Assembly: GCA_037833965.1 (NCBI GenBank)
Contig: AP031355.1
Coordinates: forward strand, 22,903,501 to 22,967,500
Length of the DNA stretch: 64,000 nt
Reading direction: 5' to 3'
Source: Marchantia polymorpha subsp. ruderalis
Lineage: Eukaryota; Streptophyta; Marchantiopsida; Marchantiales; Marchantiaceae
Made by a program: the position numbers and the translations under genes. Below the pieces are notes generated by a model. It searched no databases and had not been told where the DNA came from. It saw nothing but the letters and a program-made list of their open reading frames with translations. Of the stretch, positions 36,901 through 54,303 are shown piece by piece (position 1 is the first letter of the stretch; every line of letters starts with the position of its first letter).

Positions 36901-39900
36901 AGCTTCTTATCAAGAAAGGTACTCAATGACATTGCAAGAGACAGATCACACAGGTCAAAACATTGAAACAGCATAAATGATAGAAAAAAAATTTACCTGT
37001 ATTCGAAGACCCTCCTTAGCTTCGACCGCTTGATGAATTCCATCCGACCAGCGTCTATTTTCTACAACCCGACCAGTAAACTGCAAAAATACACAACCGT
37101 TAGTGACATCACGAACATGTATATTGGACCTCCCACAAGTCACTGATAAATGGAAATCAGCCGTCACCTGATGACATCTCATCAGTACCTGTCAAAACAT
37201 GTCAAGAATTAGATCAGAAGGCAACCCAATCAAAAGTATATACTGCATCTACAGACCTCGTCAACAATCTGAACTTGCTCGTCCTTGACAATATAATGTA
37301 CATCCCGTTGATGAAACTCCTTTGCCTTCAATGCTGTTATCACAAACCTGTTCGGCCCAGTAGGTGTAATAACTTCGATCAAAATCCACGAGTGAAATAA
37401 TGTCACCATAATCAGGTTAAAAAATTTTCTAAACTAATCAAAATTCAATGTAATTTAATCGTGTGACTTAGTTAAAGGAGGACATTTACCGAGCCCACGG
37501 ATCTCGTTCATCCCACAAATCCTCAGTATCAAGAGCAAGCTCTGCTGCTGCGACACCTTCTTCAGTCAACTCCGTATTTTTGTCCTTCCAATCCACCTTG
37601 TAATGCTGCATACTTTCCGATGGATATAGAAAGCTCTCAATGGATGTTCAAAGGAAACAAAATATACCAACTGCAGAAAAAATAGGAGTTCTGAAGTCTA
37701 TACTGTTAAAGCTTCTCAACAGCTACAAAAAACAATGGGAATGATGTGACGAACTTCCAAATCCATTGAGTTCAAGGGATCGCACTATTGCTACATGCCG
37801 TATCCAAAAGCATGAGTGGAACTGCTTACATAATCGGCAACCAGAAAGTCCGCAACTTCAGCGGCAACTGGATATCGAGCAGCGTCTTTACTAGACTGTT
37901 CCACCAAAGAAAACGATAGACTTAGCAACGAAGAGCGTGATGCGAAGACTTACAAGTACCAAGACAACATGTTTTTGCAGTTTATTGATCTGAAAGATTT
38001 ATCACATCTATTCCTTCCACATACGTAGGCATCTACAATATGACCCAAGTAATTGAACTGAATGTAACTGTTTCTTCAAAAGTAACCACAGACACATTCA
38101 TCCCAAGGTCTACTTCAATTCCACTGACGAGCCTGAAAGAACCTCACCTGACTACTTATAAGGAGAGGATTCCTTCCTTCATCAATAAGGACAGAATCAA
38201 CCTCATCTACAATAGCAAAATTGAATGGATTCGGCCTGCAATTTTCCAACCATATACAGGAATAAACAGGTTGCCGTTAGGAATAAAAAAGCTGAGGACA
38301 AAGCAAAAAGCAGCTAATGGAGTATAGTTCCTTTACAGAATTTACAACGAAGTGAAACAGTACCAGCGCATGACAAGATCCTCCTTCTTCTCACTTGTGT
38401 GATCCCGGAGATAATCAAAGCCAAGTTCCTACACCCTCAAAATGTTCCGCCAGTTAGAGATTAAGGCAACGTATGAGTGTAATTACTGCAGATGTTTTTG
38501 AAGAATACAGAACTCCCAAAATTTTGCACAGCTTTCGGTCAACTGATTAAGCAGCCCACAATACTCAAACGTATTTATATCATTGAAGATGGTAACTCCT
38601 TGACTCAACAGCTAGATTCTATATCGCTGTTGATTCATTGATCAAGTTGACATTAAGTTTGAGACGGGTATTACACGACTTGATAATTTGTCGTACTGCC
38701 TCCAATCAACGTATGATAGCAAGCTATGCAGTTTTATCTTAGTAAACCATTATGTCTTGTGTCACTCATTTCGTTTAAATGTGAACAAAAATTACACGGC
38801 CTTATTTGAAGATAGAACTCTTCTTACAGTTCACAATTGTCTCAACACATGGATATGTAGAAATATTGGAAGGTGACATACCGCGTTATTGGAGTAGGTG
38901 ATGTCACATGCGTAGGCCTCCTTCCTTTCATGTGGGCGCATATTTGACTGAAAAATTTACCAAAAAAACCCCGAACTTAGTTGAATAAGTGTATATGAGC
39001 TTAGCTGCTTAAGTTTTGCAGTCATAACGTTGTGAGATCAATTTGATCCATTAACTTATCTACGGAAGTGATATAGACTAAATGGTGGTAAGAACTCAAA
39101 CTCCGATGCAGTCCTGAAAATTAGGCCAATAATAGTTGCTTCTGGTTGTAAAATGCTTTCAAAAACATAAAAGTTGAGTCTTATACTTGAACAAGGCCGA
39201 CGGATAGACCAAGAAAGCGATGGATTTGTCCCATCCACTCGGCATCTCTTTGCGCCAAATAATCATTAACCGTAACAACTGCGAAACCGAAACCATAACC
39301 AGTCTGAGTTGCAATTGGGCCTGAATCTTTAAAGACAGGTATACCATGAGCCTTTTGATTCTCGATTCTCTGATCAATCCAGATCTTAGAAGTGAATAGT
39401 AGAGAAAATCTCTACAGAACGGAATTAACCACAAGCAAGGAGCCATACCATGAACGCCTCGACCGGTCAACGAGTTCAAGTAAGCTGGATGCCAGACAAA
39501 AACGATCAGATGAGCACGTTATAAATAAATTATATATATACATAAAAGTCTATACCTCGGAGTTTGAAGTCGACCTTACTACTACTACCTTGCTGCCTGA
39601 CTGACATAACCTAATGAGTTCACGGAAATTCCCCAACAATGTGAGGTTTGGAGTTGATGCAAAATGGTTAATAATTCCTCAATACCAAAAATCAACAACA
39701 AAAACTGTGATTTCCTGAGATTACCTGCGAGAGGGGAGACCAAAGTTTTTCCTTCGCCTGTTTTCATCTCCGCAATGCCTCCATCGTGCAGCACTGCCCC
39801 ACCAATAATCTGCACCAGCCAATCTCTTAATGACATAAAGTATAGCTTACAATGTTCCCACGAGAGACAACTAAGAGATTAGCTGCTTATCCAGCAACCG

Positions 39901-40992
39901 TCTTGACTTTCCACTTCAAAGTTCAAGGAAGACACACGGGTGCAAAAGCGATGCTCGGACTTGGACACTCTTTTCCTAAGTACATGTGACACTTTCAGTT
40001 TTCTGCCCGGCAATGTCTGCACTGGTTTTGAATGTTGTAACACTAGCCACATATCACGGCTTCCAAACAAATTGCACTGAAACTTGTATTTAACGAATAT
40101 AACACAACAAACGGAGCAAAAAGCTCGAGTAATGAGAACCGAAGATAGATCTACCTGCACATCAAAATGTCGCATTCCCAAGGTACGTCTCGCTGCTTCA
40201 CGAACGACCGCAAAGGCTTCTGTGACAAGCTCAACAACAATTACGAAACAGTAGTCATATGAGCATAGCCTGGAAAGTTTCTAGCAAATACAACACTGAT
40301 TTATGTGCCTTCAATGAACCGAACATGACGCGCAAATGCAGATATTTGCACATCATAAGCTACAATTTTGAGAAGAGAAAACTTCTAACCTGCTTGGATG
40401 GAATCTAAAGTTGCTCCATTTTGAAGACGCTGCCGAAATTCATCCGTCTTACCACGTAGCTGAAATGCCAAAAACCAACACCTCAGCAAATTATAAAAAG
40501 CTCAATTGGAAGACTTCTACATTTCAAGAAATTGGCAAAAATTTACAAAGGAAGTCCCAAAATTACAATGCATTTCAGCTCACACGCCTGTTCATCTGTA
40601 AGAGCTCGAATTGAAGATTCTAAACTATTCACAGCTTCGACCAGCTTGTAGTAATCACGAACGACCCAGTGATTGAGTTTCAGCATCTGTCGCCAGTTAT
40701 CCTTCACATAATCCATATTCTCCTTAGCTTGCGGAAGAAAAGAGACCGGCCTTCCCGAAACCTGTCGAACTTCGAAATTCTTCGTACTGCGCCCGCAGAA
40801 AAATGCGCCCCCATTTTTTGAAAATCTGCAGCTTCTACTCAAGAAAGAGATTCTACCAAAATTCCCCGAATTCCTTGAAGCAAGAATTGCAGTTGAATTC
40901 CTTGTAGTGGAAGTGTTAGGACCCACGAAACCGATTCCGAAGCTCGAGTTCGCCAATCTAGTGGCGCCGAAAAGCACACCGTCTGGACCCAT
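30909..40992 (-). CDS. SECA2: Chloroplast protein translocase ATPase SecA2
   Basis: 1121 residues over 32 coding exons: 40588-40992, 40390-40459, 40155-40219, 39725-39809, 39449-39484, 39187-39278, 38882-38947, 38364-38428, 38148-38235, 37830-37895, 37490-37605, 37257-37347, 36997-37080, 36767-36859, 36516-36611, 36297-36382, 35935-36013, 35596-35709, 35254-35349, 34982-35045, 34807-34881, 34472-34764, 33682-33737, 33443-33554, 33218-33298, 32702-32781, 32450-32504, 32199-32295, 31791-31980, 31521-31644, 31198-31272 and 30909-31079. SecA2 drives protein insertion through SCY2 at the chloroplast inner envelope. Residues 1 to about 75 are a Ser/Arg/Asn-rich transit peptide. Motor motifs: KTGEGKT (196-202), VNDYLAQRD (224-232), GFDYLRD (276-282), Walker B VDEVDS (304-309), FTGRV (416), GMTGTA (466-471), MAGRGTDI (585-592), [20 protein letters not shown] (about 767-786). 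The C-terminal [13 protein letters not shown] and [14 protein letters not shown] are SecA scaffold signatures. Details such as [22 protein letters not shown] and [15 protein letters not shown] point to SECA2 rather than SECA1. Exons 20-22 (about 632-740) are the most divergent part and least certain. Intron 1 appears to be GC-AG; the other introns are GT-AG. Confidence 0.94.
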
Positions 40993-43900
40993 TGCAACAC
41001 ACCAACAGCACGAATGGCGCTCTTCGATGCTTTTGTTCTTGATTGCGCGAGGTCGCGAAGCTTCAGGTGCCCATCACTTTCTGAACAATCAGGTTACACG
41101 ACGGTCGCGATCATAATTGTGACGGTCACAGCTAAACCTCTGTGTCTGTGGAGATCAGCCTAAAGTCGGGGTCTTCCTCGCGACGACATTTTCCAAGCAA
41201 GCTCCTATTGGAGGGATGAGCCCTGTGGATTCTTGAAGTCGTCGCGAGACTGGAGTTTGGATGTCATGTGACAAACGATGACGAGCTAACGTCGTGTCGG
41301 GGATGTCGGCGGCCAAGTGGATACGAAGAAATCGCAAAATCGTTTCTCCTGCGACAGAAGATTGGCACTCAATCGCGTCGTCGAAATGCATGACCAAGTT
41401 ACTTCAACACTTACATTCACTGAACCACGTTGGGAATTTATTTCTTCTAGGCTTCATGCAATCGGCAGACCTACAGTTGTCGAAAACAATCTCGAGGAAT
41501 AAACTCACGGTGAAGGGAATGTGTTATCCACATGGACCATACTACATGGGCATGAAATTGCGCGTTTAACTCGGAATTATTCAGAGTCGCTTTTATGTGT
41601 CACATTTGAATGAGATTATATTGAGATGTACCAGAACATGATCACATGTAATATATTGCCTCAAATAGATTTAAGAACTAATAAAATGATGTTAATGTAC
41701 ATAAGTTAATAATTTATCAATCAGTATATATTCTACTTATCATATGTCATTTCAAATGTTTGAAATGTAGAATTGTCTAACTCATAAATATTATAGATAA
41801 TATTTTGAGATCTTGATCTAACTAGCGATTTTTAGTTCTATTATGAACGTAATTAAAATGAACAATAAAATGTTTTTTAAAATATTTTTATAATACTTAT
41901 CTGGGATTCTCACTGTGAACATTTAAAATATACATATATTGTATCGATTTATATTGATACCAGAACATATCATCAATATCAAACAACTTGAATGTGAGAT
42001 GTGTTTTTAGATACTTCTAGACGAAGCATATCATCTAAGAATTTATGTATTTCAAATTTCACTCAAACCCAAATAATGTCTTACGAACAAAATTAACTCA
42101 GAAAATTGTAGCAAACCTTTTTGAAAGGAACTTTAGTACTATCAAACTTTACTATGAAAGTATATCGAAGCTGCTTTTTCAGAAAGCCTTAAGTATGTTT
42201 GGACATCAATTACTATGTCTTTTATCACATTTACAAGATAATAATCGATGCATATGTTCCATCAATGATGTGAAATTGTAAATCATTTAGTTAAAAAACA
42301 TAATCTCATTGGACGTTATGAACATTACAAACACACAATAACTAAAATCTAAACACACACAAAAAATTTCCATTCACATTCTTCTGTCAAAAGATAGTTA
42401 AAAATTGAAAAAACTAAGATTGAATTACTATAGTTATGTTGTAATATTATACACTGTAAGTTTTGTATTTTAGAAACTTCATGTTGGAATAAGAGTGAAA
42501 CTGAAATAAAATTGTACTTAAATAGATATATTTTCTTGTATATTTCTAACACGTTAAATTTACAGCATTATTTTACCTTATCATAAATTTACACGTACAG
42601 TTATAATCACAATTTAACATATAAAATGAATTTTGAAAATGTTGATTATTCTTTCATATATAGAAAAGGAAACATATATCATATTCTTAAATATTGTAGA
42701 ATTGAAATTCAAAAATTAAAAAATTACAATAATTATCTATGATCAAAAAATTATTTTGATAAATTTTATAAGATGGTGTTTTTAAATTCAAATTCACATA
42801 TATATATATATATATATTTAAAAAAATTGATACATTTTTTTGAATAAAATGAATTTTATCTGTACACTTATATTATTTTCATTTTATAAAAATTAGATTT
42901 TATTTGATGATAAAACCAACATAAATTTAAGAACTTATATAATTAATGAGACATCATAACATAGCAAGAAAAATATTATTCGACTCAATTATAAAACTTA
43001 TTTTCTAAAATTATATATTTTTTCATTAATCATATTGAGCTATAGTTTCAGGGAAGACTATATATATTGATTGATTGATTTATATATTTATTTATTTCAC
43101 GATTATAAATAAATATTTCAAATTATGTGAAAATAAATTTATATTATTTTGAACATTGTTATAGATCAAAATACAGTGTAGTTAAAACTAGAATTACATG
43201 ATGTAAAATATCTAAAGCATGGTGTATATCTATTTGTATATCATATGCATATTTATTTTTTAGTGTAATATTAAAAAATAAGATATATATTATCTATTTT
43301 TATTTAAAATTATATAAATTATATAAAAAATATAATAATCTAAAACATATTTATATCATGAAAAAAATTGTGCAGTTTGTCGAGTGCAATACATTCCAAC
43401 TTAATTATACTAGTACCGTACATATAAACCAATCATTTGGAGTTTTTTTTTTGTAATATGATATCATATTAGCCTTTCACTAATTGATATGATATTTGTC
43501 ATTTATTCTACAAGTGGTACTTAATATATATAAAAGTAGTTTTATGTAAAAGAAGAAGATGTCACTTGTAAGAATATTCATGTAACAATTTTTTATAAAA
43601 AATGGTTTTTATTCCTTTTTTTTTAATATATATGACTGATTGGAGTATTATTTTTTGAAATATTTGAAATCATTAAAATACTACCAATGTGTTAATTTTT
43701 TTATAAAACTGCTTCTGATGCGATTTAATTATTTTTATATTAAAAATAAGTATGTTATATAAAATTTTCAATTTCTTTCCTTGTATCATATTTCAAAGAT
43801 TTTATTCTTTTGTTTAAAAAACATTCCAAGAAATACGTAACTTTGTTCTATATTATATTGAACAATTTTGATACAAAAGTAGTATCAAGAAATTTTAAAC

Positions 43901-46622
43901 TGATGTCAAAAAAAATTTATTTGACAAAAGAATTGACTTATGCAATAACATATTTATGACAACATAATACATTCTTCACCTAACATGTATGAATGAACAA
44001 AGTAGTAATACAATTTTTGCTAAATTTTTTTAAAATTCAAATAAATATCGTTATATTTTTATGAAAATATATTTGAAAAAATAGTATTGCACTCTTAACT
44101 CTTTTTCAATCATTAGACTATTTTCAAAATCCTATGATTTTATGTATATTTTTACTGGAATGTAACACAAATTTTGCTATAACACCAATCATTCACGTAA
44201 AGTCTGCAAAGCTTATGTGTTTAAACAAGAAGACATATATATTTTTATTTTTTAATAAAAATGTAATATTCATATGAAAATATAATGAAACCCTTTTGAT
44301 AGTTTACATCAATCTAATTATATATGTTATTTATTTTACATTTAATGCAGTTACAATAATATGCATATTTTATTTATTTTTGTTTGTTTAAGATGCTCGT
44401 TCAAATATATGATTTTTATTTGATTTTTCATTGCAACTTTGATTGATATAGATATGATGTCAATTAATTTAAAGTTGTATGTTTGATGATGTATTCAAGA
44501 ATTTGAGTGAATATAAAATGTAATTTGATCATGTTGTGATTTGAATTGAATTCTATAATTATCTATAATTATTTTTCAATCAACTTGAACAAAATGATAT
44601 GTAATTGATGTAAAAATAAAGATATTTCATGTAAAAAATTTATGTATCAACTTTTTCCAAATAATTTTAAAGCGTGATAAATTATTTAAAAAATTTCTCA
44701 AATCAATAATATGTTGTCATATATTTTCTTTACTGAATTATGTGATTTTATTTTAATAAAGTTATTTTTATTTAGTTCTTATTCACTGCTGCTTTGTTTC
44801 ACTTCTAGCAATATGAAAAAAGAACTAAAACGTGATTTTTTGAGTGAGTATTCTTAACCGGATGTTTGCGATTCACGTTGGTTTCAAGAGATAGATTATA
44901 AGCAGCGATTAATCATAAAAAAAAACCTCTGATTTTAGAATATGATTGATTATTGATAATAACTTCCGTGACAGAATTCACAAATGAAGAGTTTGTATAT
45001 GATTGTCATGATCATTTAATCTGAGTAAATCAAGTTTGATTCATCATGAGAGTCACAAAACTCAAAGAGATTAATTGATAAATCAAAACTGTAATTAGAT
45101 CCAAAGTTATTTTTCTTATCTATTATGGTTGTGAAAAGAATGTTCTTGTATATATATCAAGCTACAATTTAATAGGTCTCCGCTATTTTGAAGTGTCATA
45201 ATTTCTCTAGTCAATGTCAAAACAACAATAGAAAAAAAAAGCAATCGTTCAATTTGCTTAAGAAAAATTAAACATTCTTGTTTGTTTCATCTAAAAGTTC
45301 ATCTCTGTTATGATTAAAATTGAAGTGTTTGACCTACTTTCATAGTGTTTAGGTAGAGATAATTCTTATAATTTCAGAAGTTTGGTTGACAATATTGACA
45401 ACATCACATTTGTTACTTTATACAACCGTGTCCGTGAAGAATCTTAAGAGCAAATGACAAGAACGTAGACTTACACAGAGACACTTGTACTCGGGTATTT
45501 TATCTTACAAATTAAAAGATTGTCCACACTTTTCTAATTTCTTGATTATTTGAATTTTATACTATTTTGTATAAAATTGTAACTTCTTACTAAATGTTCT
45601 AAACATAATGTCTTCTTAGTAAAGTCAGTTGCAATAACAACCTTGTCAATACTCTGTAGCCATTATGATTCCAACTTTTTTTCCACATAAGACCTTTTGT
45701 TCCAGATCATGAGTCTCGTCTACCCAACATATTTCATTGTCTTTTATAGAAACAAGTAATATCATAGACTCTAATCAATTTTGCAACAGATTACATCATG
45801 CAAATTAAGTCACCTCAAATTTGTCCCATTGGCATCCATGGTTGAAACACATCAAGAGTTTGGCTTTGGCATGATTATTAAACTTTTGTAATCGAGTTGT
45901 ACCAACATTGCAAAGATCTCATGTGAGAAAAAACTCAAAATGAAGTTCAAGCATAGTCGCAGATAAAGCGTACAAAATAAACCATGCTTGAATTCAACCT
46001 CATTGATATCATATATAATGTTTTATGATCATTATTTTTTTCATATTAAAAACTGTATTTTTGTAAAGAAATATAAAAATATAAAATCATATTATTAAGA
46101 ATTTCTACAAATTATTTCTTCTTCAAATTCCTTGATTTTATTTTTCTATTAATGAATAAAAATTAATTTATTGAATATTAATTTTTCATACTCATTTCTA
46201 ATGTTATAGATACATTTTTTCATTGCAATATAGATGATATGCAATGTGTGTGTAATTTTCTCAAACATAAAATAAAGTATAAATAAAAGTTGAATGCTTT
46301 ATAGTCAACCATACAAGTTGGAATTATATTTTTTATAATTTCTTGCTGTCATGTAAATTATTTTTGTATTACGTACGTACATCAAGATAATCTAAACAAT
46401 ATCTTCACACTAGTTTTTTAATTGTGTTGAATACTCAAACAAATATAATAATCAAACAAATAGCATTTACATCAAAAGCAAGTAGTTCAATGCTACGGTA
46501 CATATATGTACAAAAACATCTATATACAAAAATACTAATTTGTGTGACTAAACTATATTATTTAGCAAAAATCTAAATAGCTTAGCTAACTCATATCAAA
46601 CTAACTAGTGTTAATTGAAAGC
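40993..46622. other. SECA2 upstream region, then AT-rich island without genes
   Basis: The first 500 bases should contain the SECA2 promoter and 5' UTR, with no obvious TATA box. From about 41.6 kb the sequence becomes extremely A/T-rich with dense stop codons on both strands and no reading frame above about 80 codons. I see no conserved domain, tRNA or rRNA. Simple tracts such as (TA)n near 42801-42817 occur. Confidence 0.6.
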
Positions 46623-46717
46623 TGTAAGCGTAAAACTTGAGAATCATAAGTGAAAAACTCAAGCAAACAAACAAGACATCAACACGAGAGACATTAACGT
46701 ATAACGTGATTCAAGGG

Positions 46718-47183
46718 CTAACCTATATTATTAATCCGCGAGAAATTCTAGACGGAAACCTCATACAAGACTACTCTTTAAACTAGAATTAATTAGTACT
46801 AAGCCGTAGTCATAACATGATAGAGAATCAATATACAGAGTAACCTAAAAGCCATATCTCCCTCTTAACTCATGTTAAGTAATCTTAGTAACCTCTCTAA
46901 CGTATATTATTACTACGTGGAAAAATATAGACAAAATTTTAACACGAGATCACTTTTTAAATGAAAGTGAACTAAAATTAAACCGTAGCCATAACATGAT
47001 AGAGTATTAATATATAGAGTAAACTAACAATCTACCCTTTAACTCGTGTTAAGGAATGTAAGTAACATATCTAACCTATATCATTACTACACGGAAATTT
47101 CTAGATGGAAACCTAACACTAGTTACTTCTTTAAACAAAAATTAACTACAAGTAAATTGTAGCCATAACACGATAGACAAGTT
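46718..47183. repeat. Tandem array of about 175-bp units inside the LTR remnant
   Basis: Three diverged copies start CTAAC(C/G)TATAT at 46718, 46897 and 47071 (spacings 179 and 174). Each carries CATAACA(T/C)GATAGA about 90 bp in, and the first two end near TTAACTC(A/G)TGTTAAG. The third copy is cut short by the primer-binding site. No coding potential. Confidence 0.8.
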
Positions 47184-47195
47184 GCTTTGATACCA
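47184..47195 (-). promoter_or_regulatory. Putative tRNA primer-binding site
   Basis: The minus strand reads TGGTATCAAAGC, one mismatch from the TGGTATCAGAGC binding site complementary to the 3' end of initiator tRNA-Met. It lies 2 nt from the LTR-like end, which is the usual spacing. Confidence 0.65.
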
Positions 47196-47269
47196 ATTGT
47201 AAGCGTAAAATTTGAGAATCATAAATGACAAACTCAAGCCAACAAAGAAGTCATCAACACGAGAGACAT

Positions 47270-48355
47270 AGATTCACGAGGGAAAAGCATTGTGATAATA
47301 TATTGTGAATTCTATTTGGTAATACACATACCTTGGGTATATATATACCAAATCCCAGCGATCAATTTTAGCTATAAATAGTCAAACATGAGGTTACTCC
47401 TTAACTGGAATTAAGCTCATCAAAAGCTAATTAACTTCTATTAAGTTGACTTTTATTAGCATATATAGTGAAATAATATTTTCTTATGAAAAAAATGTTG
47501 TTGATGAAATATGTATTATATTGAACAGCTAAAATATAGATGTATATTATGAAAATAAGTCACATTAAGCATCCATTAACATAAACTACAATGTCTAAAA
47601 ACATATGCATGTGTTAAACGTCAAAAAATTTCTCAATGTCAATTGTAAAAGCTTATAAAATAAAATAACTTTGTAAAAAAATCAAAATATTTCAATTTTA
47701 TTGTAGAAAGTAAATCATTTTTACCAAATTCAAAAGTTGATGCAAATTGTATGACTAGATTGAGAAACAAATATGTTTTTTGACATACCGAACTTTTCTA
47801 ATTGATTTATGAAGAACTGTAATAATATTTATTTTGCAGTAAAATAAGAAAAATGGTGATCAAAATCAGGTTCAAAAAATTATCATAAAAACAGACCAAA
47901 AAATATATTTTTAACAGTTGGATATATAAAAAAGATTTCATGATATGCTTTAATTCCATATAATTTTCATCAAATTAAATAAATTAATTATTGAATTTTA
48001 TTTTGTGTGGTTCAATATATTTCTATGCAATATAGTGCAGTATTTAATTTACATTATTCAAAATCTAGCTATCAACTTTCATTATATTCAAACATATAAA
48101 AATCAAATCATAGAATATTATGTTACAAAATAATGTGGTAACAAACAAATAAACTTGTGTTCATTCCAAACCATACCAGATGCCAATCTGATTGCGAAGT
48201 TCATTTAGTTCAACACTAAGATGACAACAGCCCCTTGAAAAACCAATTAAAAACAGTCAGAACATAATTTGAGTGCAATTATTCACATGTATGTCTTGGT
48301 TTTTGAAATCAAGTGAAGTTGACATTTACTATTCTCACTAGTTATGTCTTGTAAA
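47270..48355. other. AT-rich non-coding DNA
   Basis: The first about 190 bp may belong to the right LTR of the retroelement remnant; it includes a TATA-like CTATTTATAG on the minus strand. The rest is featureless A/T-rich sequence. Confidence 0.5.
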
Positions 48356-48365
48356 GCTATAACTG

Positions 48366-48405
<40 letters not shown>

Positions 48406-48415
48406 CAGTTATAGC
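48356..48415. repeat. Perfect 60-bp palindrome with (AT)15 core
   Basis: The 15-nt left arm GCTATAACTGCACAT (48356-48370), fifteen AT units (48371-48400) and the exact reverse complement of the arm (48401-48415) form one uninterrupted palindrome. It can extrude as a cruciform or fold as an RNA hairpin. Confidence 0.97.
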
Positions 48416-48432
48416 ATATACCGTACTTGCAC

Positions 48433-48481
48433 AGATTCATTATGATATGACATATATTATATGTCATTTCAAAATGAATCT
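48433..48481. repeat. Imperfect inverted repeat, 23-nt arms
   Basis: The left arm 48433-48455 (AGATTCATTATGATATGACA...) pairs with the reverse complement of 48459-48481 at 20 of 23 positions around a 3-base loop. It lies 17 bp after the perfect palindrome. Confidence 0.9.
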
Positions 48482-53858
<5,377 letters not shown>

Positions 53859-53866
53859 TATAAAAG
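53859..53866 (+). promoter_or_regulatory. TATA box of the single-domain DUF642 gene
   Basis: TATAAAAG lies in GC-rich surroundings (GCCGTATAAAAGGACG), about 440 bp before the ATG at 54304. Transcription would begin near 53890, giving a leader of roughly 400 bases. No competing TATA-like site is nearby. Confidence 0.6.
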
Positions 53867-54303
53867 GACGACGTTCGATCTTTGAATTTGATCTCGAACG
53901 AAGAGGATCCTGTTTCGGGGAGATCCCGACTTTGTAAGCTTCTTCATACTCGAGGTTCTCAATTAACAGGGTTGAGTGATTGAGCAATCGCTTGTGAGGA
54001 GACTCTGTTGTCGACGCAAGAGTACCAAAGAGGAAGAAATCGCGAGTTCAGGAACAAGCATATGACGCTATCTGAACAACGGGTCGAACTGTAACACGGT
54101 CAGCTTACAACTAGAAGCCGAAGCTATTCTCCCGGTTCTGGGTTTGGTGAATATCAACATAGAGAGGAATGCAGAATGTGAGCACGTCTTTGTGAGATTA
54201 GATGGTTTATGAGGCCATTCTGTGAGTGAGAATCCTTGAACCAAGAATTGTTTCTGTGTTCTGAGTACGGTTTAAGCACCAGCGGAGTCAGCATTCGTCG
54301 ACA

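Larger units (their letters stand above)
46623..47461 (-). mobile_element. Small LTR-retroelement remnant (minus orientation)
   Basis: Two 72-bp direct repeats starting TGTAAGCG (46623-46694 and 47198-47269, 66 of 72 identical) look like the ends of two LTRs. Two bases before the second copy, positions 47184-47195 are the reverse complement of TGGTATCAAAGC, a primer-binding site close to the initiator-Met tRNA type (TGGTATCAGAGC) used by many plant LTR elements. Read on the minus strand, the right LTR would run from about 47461 (TGCTAAT) to 47198 (TTACA), followed by the PBS. The internal part is only a tandem array with no gag or pol. The left LTR shares only 72 bp, so it is truncated or rearranged. 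The size resembles TRIM elements. The outer LTR boundary is a guess. Confidence 0.6.

Noticed and set aside
42801-42817. TA microsatellite as a possible regulatory element
   Set aside because: Ordinary in such AT-rich DNA.
45590-45990. Possible Copia polyprotein remnant on the minus strand in the AT-rich island
   Set aside because: The translation has no reverse transcriptase, integrase or RNase H signature; the resemblance was too vague.
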